Part shown: one piece after another, positions 6,524 to 6,899 of the stretch
Layout of the letters: each line of letters begins with the position of its first letter
Numbering within the stretch: position 1 is the first letter of the stretch
Assembly (NCBI GenBank): GCA_031258915.1
Contig: JAIRMD010000159.1
Coordinates: 1 to 6,899 of the forward strand
Direction: 5' to 3'
Length of the DNA: 6,899 nt
From: Prevotellaceae bacterium
Lineage (GTDB): Bacteria > Bacteroidota > Bacteroidia > Bacteroidales > UBA932
Notes under the pieces: generated by a model
The model's input: the letters and a program-made list of their open reading frames with translations, nothing else
What the model was told of the DNA's origin: nothing
Databases searched by the model: none
Program-made: the position numbers and the translations under genes

Positions 6524-6606
6524 GCGCGTAGATTTAAAAAAGTTGTTTTAGCAGTAAGCATCTTCTCCCAATTTTCCAGATGTCGTCTGGCAAACTGGGG
6601 ATTCAT
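6520..6606 (-). CDS. possible 28-residue leader peptide of leuB
   Basis: An ATG at 6606 opens a 28-codon frame ending in TGA at 6520-6522. That TGA shares its bases with the leuB start (ATGA overlap), the arrangement typical of translational coupling. The predicted transcription start (about 6613) would leave only about seven bases before this ATG. The peptide is hydrophilic and basic (it begins MNPQFARRHLENWEKM) and holds four leucines using CTG, CTT, TTA and CTA. This is not the leucine-rich run expected of a classic attenuator. Upstream the frame is closed by a TAA. No homology is recognised; it could be a chance frame, and the overlap is the main support. Confidence 0.4.
   Translation of the reverse strand: MNPQFARRHLENWEKMLTAKTTFLNLRA
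6567..6599 (-). promoter_or_regulatory. hairpin in the leuB leader
   Basis: Two 14-base arms (6567-6580 and 6586-6599) pair around a five-base loop. There is an inner perfect 5-bp stem (CCAGA/TCTGG), one mismatch, then eight outer pairs. One outer position (6571/6595) is a G-U pair in minus-strand RNA but an A-C mismatch in plus-strand RNA, so the fold suits the leuB transcript better. No T-run follows. It may modulate translation of the leader frame or of leuB, or act as an operator. Confidence 0.5.
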
Positions 6607-6619
6607 GGTAAAGATACCG

Positions 6620-6649
6620 CAAATATAGCAAATTTATTTGGCTGCCAAG
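6620..6649 (-). promoter_or_regulatory. candidate promoter for leuB
   Basis: On the minus strand TATATTTG (6620-6627) is an exact -7 element (TAnnTTTG). CTTG (6646-6649) lies 18 bases upstream, where the -33 TTG is expected. The predicted start near 6613 gives a leader of about 90 bases that contains the hairpin and the small frame. It diverges from the promoter of the next gene. Confidence 0.55.
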
Positions 6650-6674
6650 TAAGCTCATTGCCATAGGGTGCGAC

Positions 6675-6691
6675 TTTTGCGCATCGCAAAA
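6675..6691. promoter_or_regulatory. inverted repeat over the -33 region, possible operator
   Basis: TTTTGCG (6675-6681) and CGCAAAA (6685-6691) form a perfect 7-bp inverted repeat around CAT. The left arm contains the -33 TTTG of the downstream promoter, so a dimeric regulator bound here would block that promoter. No regulator gene is visible in the window, so the role is inferred from position only. Confidence 0.35.
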
Positions 6692-6706
6692 AAATATGTA
6701 TCTTCG
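6676..6706 (+). promoter_or_regulatory. promoter of the AAA-ATPase-like gene
   Basis: TTTG (6676-6679) and TATCTTCG (6699-6706) are separated by exactly 19 bases. This fits the Bacteroidota housekeeping promoter with one deviation in the -7 element (TTCG for TTTG). Transcription would begin about 6712, leaving a very short A-rich leader before the ATG at 6721. Confidence 0.6.
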
Positions 6707-6720
6707 TAAAAAAAATAAGT

Positions 6721-6899
6721 ATGGAAAAGCGACTTAAAAAGCTGCCGACAGGCATTCAAACTTTTGAAAAGATAGTTGAGGATGGGTGCATTTACGTGGA
6801 TAAAACCCAGATGCTGATTAGCTTAGTTGAGAAAGGCAGCGTTTACTTCCTCGCCCGCCCGCGCCGATTCGGAAAATCGCTGACGCTCACAACGCTCGA
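6721..6899 (+). CDS. AAA-ATPase-like / PD-(D/E)XK nuclease family protein, 5' part only
   Basis: The first 59 codons of a gene cut by the window edge match the N-terminus of the PF09820 (AAA-ATPase_like) family: LPTGIQTFEKIVEDG (8-22), YVDKT (25-29), then YFLARPRRFGKSL (42-54). RPRRFGKS (46-53) is the family's variant of the Walker A loop, with Lys52 and Ser53 as the nucleotide contacts. Full-length members are usually about 500-600 residues. They commonly end in a PD-(D/E)XK nuclease-like domain (PF08011, formerly DUF1703), which lies outside this window. These genes are highly multiplied in Bacteroidota genomes and their biological role is not established; links to mobile DNA or defence have been suggested by domain content. 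The ATG at 6721 fits the family start and follows a good promoter. Confidence 0.88.
   Translation, partial: MEKRLKKLPTGIQTFEKIVEDGCIYVDKTQMLISLVEKGSVYFLARPRRFGKSLTLTTL

Noticed and set aside
6520..6606. classic leucine attenuator
   Set aside because: The leader frame has four scattered leucine codons and no terminator T-run follows the hairpin.
1..6899. CRISPR array, tRNA, rRNA or phage defence cluster
   Set aside because: No regularly spaced repeats, no tRNA-like cloverleaf or conserved rRNA stretches were seen; the only possibly defence-linked gene is the partial ATPase at the right edge.

Overview
The window looks like chromosomal DNA from a member of the Bacteroidota, most likely Bacteroidales-like. 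This rests on three things. The proteins have the Bacteroidota flavour of their families (TrmB with ITFPDPQ and GIDVKGAR, Upp with ILCDTMLATGAS, a separate MutA subunit, and a PF09820-type ATPase). Most genes lack a Shine-Dalgarno sequence and have A/T-rich leaders. Candidate promoters fit the Bacteroidota pattern (TTTG or TTG at -33, TAnnTTTG at -7). Coding DNA is moderately to strongly GC-rich and intergenic DNA is very AT-rich. No species can be named from sequence alone.

Layout from left to right. Positions 1-342 hold no intact gene. They contain what looks like a decayed piece of an IS630-family transposase on the minus strand, a possible truncated reading frame entering from the left edge on the plus strand, and a perfect GC-rich hairpin just beyond the trmB stop. 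Positions 343-5283 hold five minus-strand genes with gaps of only 18-43 bases, likely one transcription unit read right to left: mutA (methylmalonyl-CoA mutase small subunit), an unrecognised 179-residue protein, upp (uracil phosphoribosyltransferase), a dusB-type tRNA-dihydrouridine synthase with a TTG start, and trmB (tRNA m7G46 methyltransferase). A 190-base AT-rich gap with a candidate promoter separates this unit from leuB (3-isopropylmalate dehydrogenase, 5474-6523, minus). The last 200 bases contain a divergent promoter region and the start of a plus-strand AAA-ATPase-like gene that runs off the right edge.

How the genes fit together. leuB serves leucine synthesis and mutA the succinyl-CoA/methylmalonyl-CoA step of propionate metabolism. 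upp salvages uracil, while dusB and trmB modify tRNA. The set is mostly housekeeping with no obvious single pathway. Two things stand out. The catalytic partner mutB is not next to mutA. A 28-codon leader reading frame also precedes leuB, overlaps its start codon by ATGA, and contains a strong hairpin. I see no defence system, CRISPR array, tRNA or rRNA, and no convincing evidence for an entirely new system.
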